DNA of 64,000 nt from Bifidobacterium psychraerophilum. Its GTDB lineage: Bacteria > Actinomycetota > Actinomycetes > Actinomycetales > Bifidobacteriaceae. Position numbers and translations under genes: made by a program. Positions 62,892 to 64,000 of the stretch are shown piece by piece (within the stretch, counting starts at the first letter, position 1; each line of letters starts with the position of its first letter). The notes beneath the pieces are model-generated. The model ran no database searches. It was given only the letters and a program-made list of their open reading frames with translations, and had not been told where the DNA came from. The stretch covers positions 1 through 64,000 of the forward strand of contig NZ_JGZI01000001.1 of the NCBI RefSeq assembly GCF_000741705.1. The letters run 5' to 3'.

Positions 62892-62903
62892 GTAGATTCA
62901 TTC

Positions 62904-62931
62904 CTTCTGTTTGCATAGTCTTCTGTTTGCA
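62904..62931. repeat. Tandem 12-bp repeat before the response regulator start
   Basis: CTTCTGTTTGCA occurs at 62904-62915 and 62920-62931, spacing 16 bp. On the minus strand the first copy includes most of the Shine-Dalgarno AGAAGGA, so it may be a duplicated ribosome binding site rather than an operator. Confidence 0.6.
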
Positions 62932-63296
62932 GTGTTGTGGCTTATCAGTCCCGAAGCTTCGAATTCGAGGATTCTCGGCCTTCCCAAGCTTTTATCATAG
63001 CCAGCGCCCGTGCGCACGGCGCACTTCTGCTTACAGGCTCATCCCCACTCCTCATCCCATCCTAGCGGCAGGCCTTCCTATGCCGAGCGGCACCCGGCAG
63101 AAGACGGATACGGCGCATGGGCACACGCAGCCATCGGTGCCGGATATGCCTGATCCTTGCGTTCCCTTGCAATGACGGGCTTTCGGGAGGCTGAACGATG
63201 CGGGCGGGTGGGCAGGCGTGTGGTGGAGGGAGCGAAACACCGGCTTTCTGGGGGTGGATGCCCGACCTGAATCCGCAGGCAAAGAAATCAGTCCCT

Positions 63297-63314
63297 GTTC
63301 ACCTTCTGTTCATC
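63297..63314 (+). promoter_or_regulatory. PHO box upstream of pstS
   Basis: GTTCACC (63297-63303) and GTTCATC (63308-63314), 11 bp apart, match the direct-repeat PhoP/RegX3 box of actinobacteria. The pstS start lies about 160 bp downstream. Confidence 0.75.
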
Positions 63315-63474
63315 ATATGAGGCCCACAGGGGGCAAAGTAGACCATACAGTTGGAGTTGTCATGAATAACAGTGTGCCGTGTTGATGACATGCGATGTCT
63401 TGGGACAGCGCGAACACCAAAGAGAAAGACACACAGGCGGGGTATCCGCCTATGGATGATAGAGGAAAGAACTT

Positions 63475-64000
63475 ATGCGCAAGAATGTGTTGATCCGTTC
63501 CGTTGCTGCGATTTCCGGCCTGGTCATGATGGCCTCGCTCGCAGCTTGCGGCGACAATACCAGCTCCACCGCAGAGGGCACCAGTTCAAGCAGTGCCGCG
63601 GTCCAGATCTCGGGCGAATTCGCCGGAGCAGGCGCTTCGTCACAGCAGAGTGCTGTTGAAGCATGGCAGGCCGGCTTTGAAGCCAAGCAGCCTGATGCAA
63701 AAATCTCCTACGATCCCTCCGGCTCAGGGGCCGGCGTGACCACCTTCCTTACCGGATCCACGGTCTGGGCCGGCTCAGATGCCGCTCTCACCTCAGATCA
63801 GGTGACGCAATCCAAGTCGGTCTGCGCCTCGGGCACTGCCTTCGACGTGCCTGTGTACATCTCCCCGATCGCGATCGTATACAACCTGAAGTCCGCCGGA
63901 CTCAACGGCAGCAGCAAGCACGTGAACCTTGACGGCGAGACCATCGCCAAGATCTTCGACGGCAAGATCACCAAGTGGAACGATGATGCGATCAAGACGC
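63475..64000 (+). CDS. pstS: Phosphate ABC transporter substrate-binding protein PstS (cut by the window end)
   Basis: The first 175 codons of a PstS lipoprotein; the gene continues past 64000. It begins with a lipoprotein signal peptide with lipobox LAAC near residue 27, then a Ser/Thr-rich linker and the binding domain: GAGASSQQSAVEAWQAGF, YDPSGSGAGVTTFLTG and AIVYNLKSAGLN, the standard phosphate-binding segments. GAGGAAAG precedes the ATG. Expression should be induced by phosphate starvation through the PHO box. pstC, pstA, pstB and phoU presumably follow outside the window. Confidence 0.93.
   Translation, partial: MRKNVLIRSVAAISGLVMMASLAACGDNTSSTAEGTSSSSAAVQISGEFAGAGASSQQSAVEAWQAGFEAKQPDAKISYDPSGSGAGVTTFLTGSTVWAGSDAALTSDQVTQSKSVCASGTAFDVPVYISPIAIVYNLKSAGLNGSSKHVNLDGETIAKIFDGKITKWNDDAIKT

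Larger units (their letters stand above)
62892..63474. other. Divergent regulatory region response regulator / pstS
   Basis: 583 bp without a convincing gene. It has a tandem 12-bp repeat before the response regulator start and a PHO box upstream of pstS. Confidence 0.7.

Overview
The window is a high-GC Gram-positive (actinobacterial) chromosome segment. Its protein families and gene order fit Bifidobacterium best: rpsP-khpA-rimM-trmD; coaD / coiled-coil protein / DUF177 / rpmF / rnc; a DUF3039 protein; an S16 with a long Ala/Glu tail; and LacI-regulated araB-araD-araA. Pyruvate oxidase, a Fur/PerR-type regulator and an NADH peroxidase/oxidase suggest an oxygen-tolerant member of the genus. 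The species assignment is inference; no rRNA gene is present.

Layout. 1-9.5 kb is housekeeping: recG, rsmD, a nitroreductase-like protein, the S16 operon on the minus strand, an EEP phosphatase/nuclease and ffh. 9.5-22.4 kb holds pyruvate oxidase, cysS, a class-I glutamine amidotransferase, an ABC-F ATPase, ilvB-ilvN and the coaD-to-rnc block. 22.5-32.7 kb holds DUF3039, an aldo-keto reductase divergent from its likely MerR regulator, pncB, a Pr6Pr membrane protein, rph-rdgB, an AEC permease, a small FMN-barrel protein, an esterase, a TM2 protein and a GNAT acetyltransferase. 32.9-41.9 kb is accessory: an arylsulfotransferase-like protein, a Cna_B/SpaA-type surface adhesin with an LAKTG sorting signal, a HIT-like protein, a TetR regulator, a DUF2142 membrane protein and a secreted DUF5648/Excalibur protein. 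The part from about 36.7 to 41.9 kb is visibly AT-rich and ends at the 3' end of tRNA-Leu(UAG).

42-50 kb carries the Fur/PerR regulator with the NADH peroxidase/oxidase, tRNA-Thr(CGU), a mannose-1-phosphate guanylyltransferase, an acyltransferase-3 membrane protein, pgi and rplS. 50-58 kb carries lepB-rnhB and the L-arabinose locus (LacI-type regulator, araB, araD, araA), then an aldo-keto reductase and a membrane-anchored HNH nuclease. 59-64 kb carries an MFS exporter and the phosphate-sensing system: a histidine kinase convergent with a RegX3/PhoP response regulator, and pstS, which runs off the window end behind a two-unit PHO box.

Regulatory sites readable in the DNA: a MerR operator inside a 19-bp promoter spacer (AKR); a LacI-type palindrome just downstream of a good araB promoter; a Fur-like palindrome over the -35 of the Fur/PerR gene; two promoters (Fur/PerR, cysS) placed so that the mRNA should begin at the AUG; and the PHO box before pstS. 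Several intergenic gaps hold long near-perfect hairpins. There is no CRISPR array, prophage or intact insertion sequence in the window.
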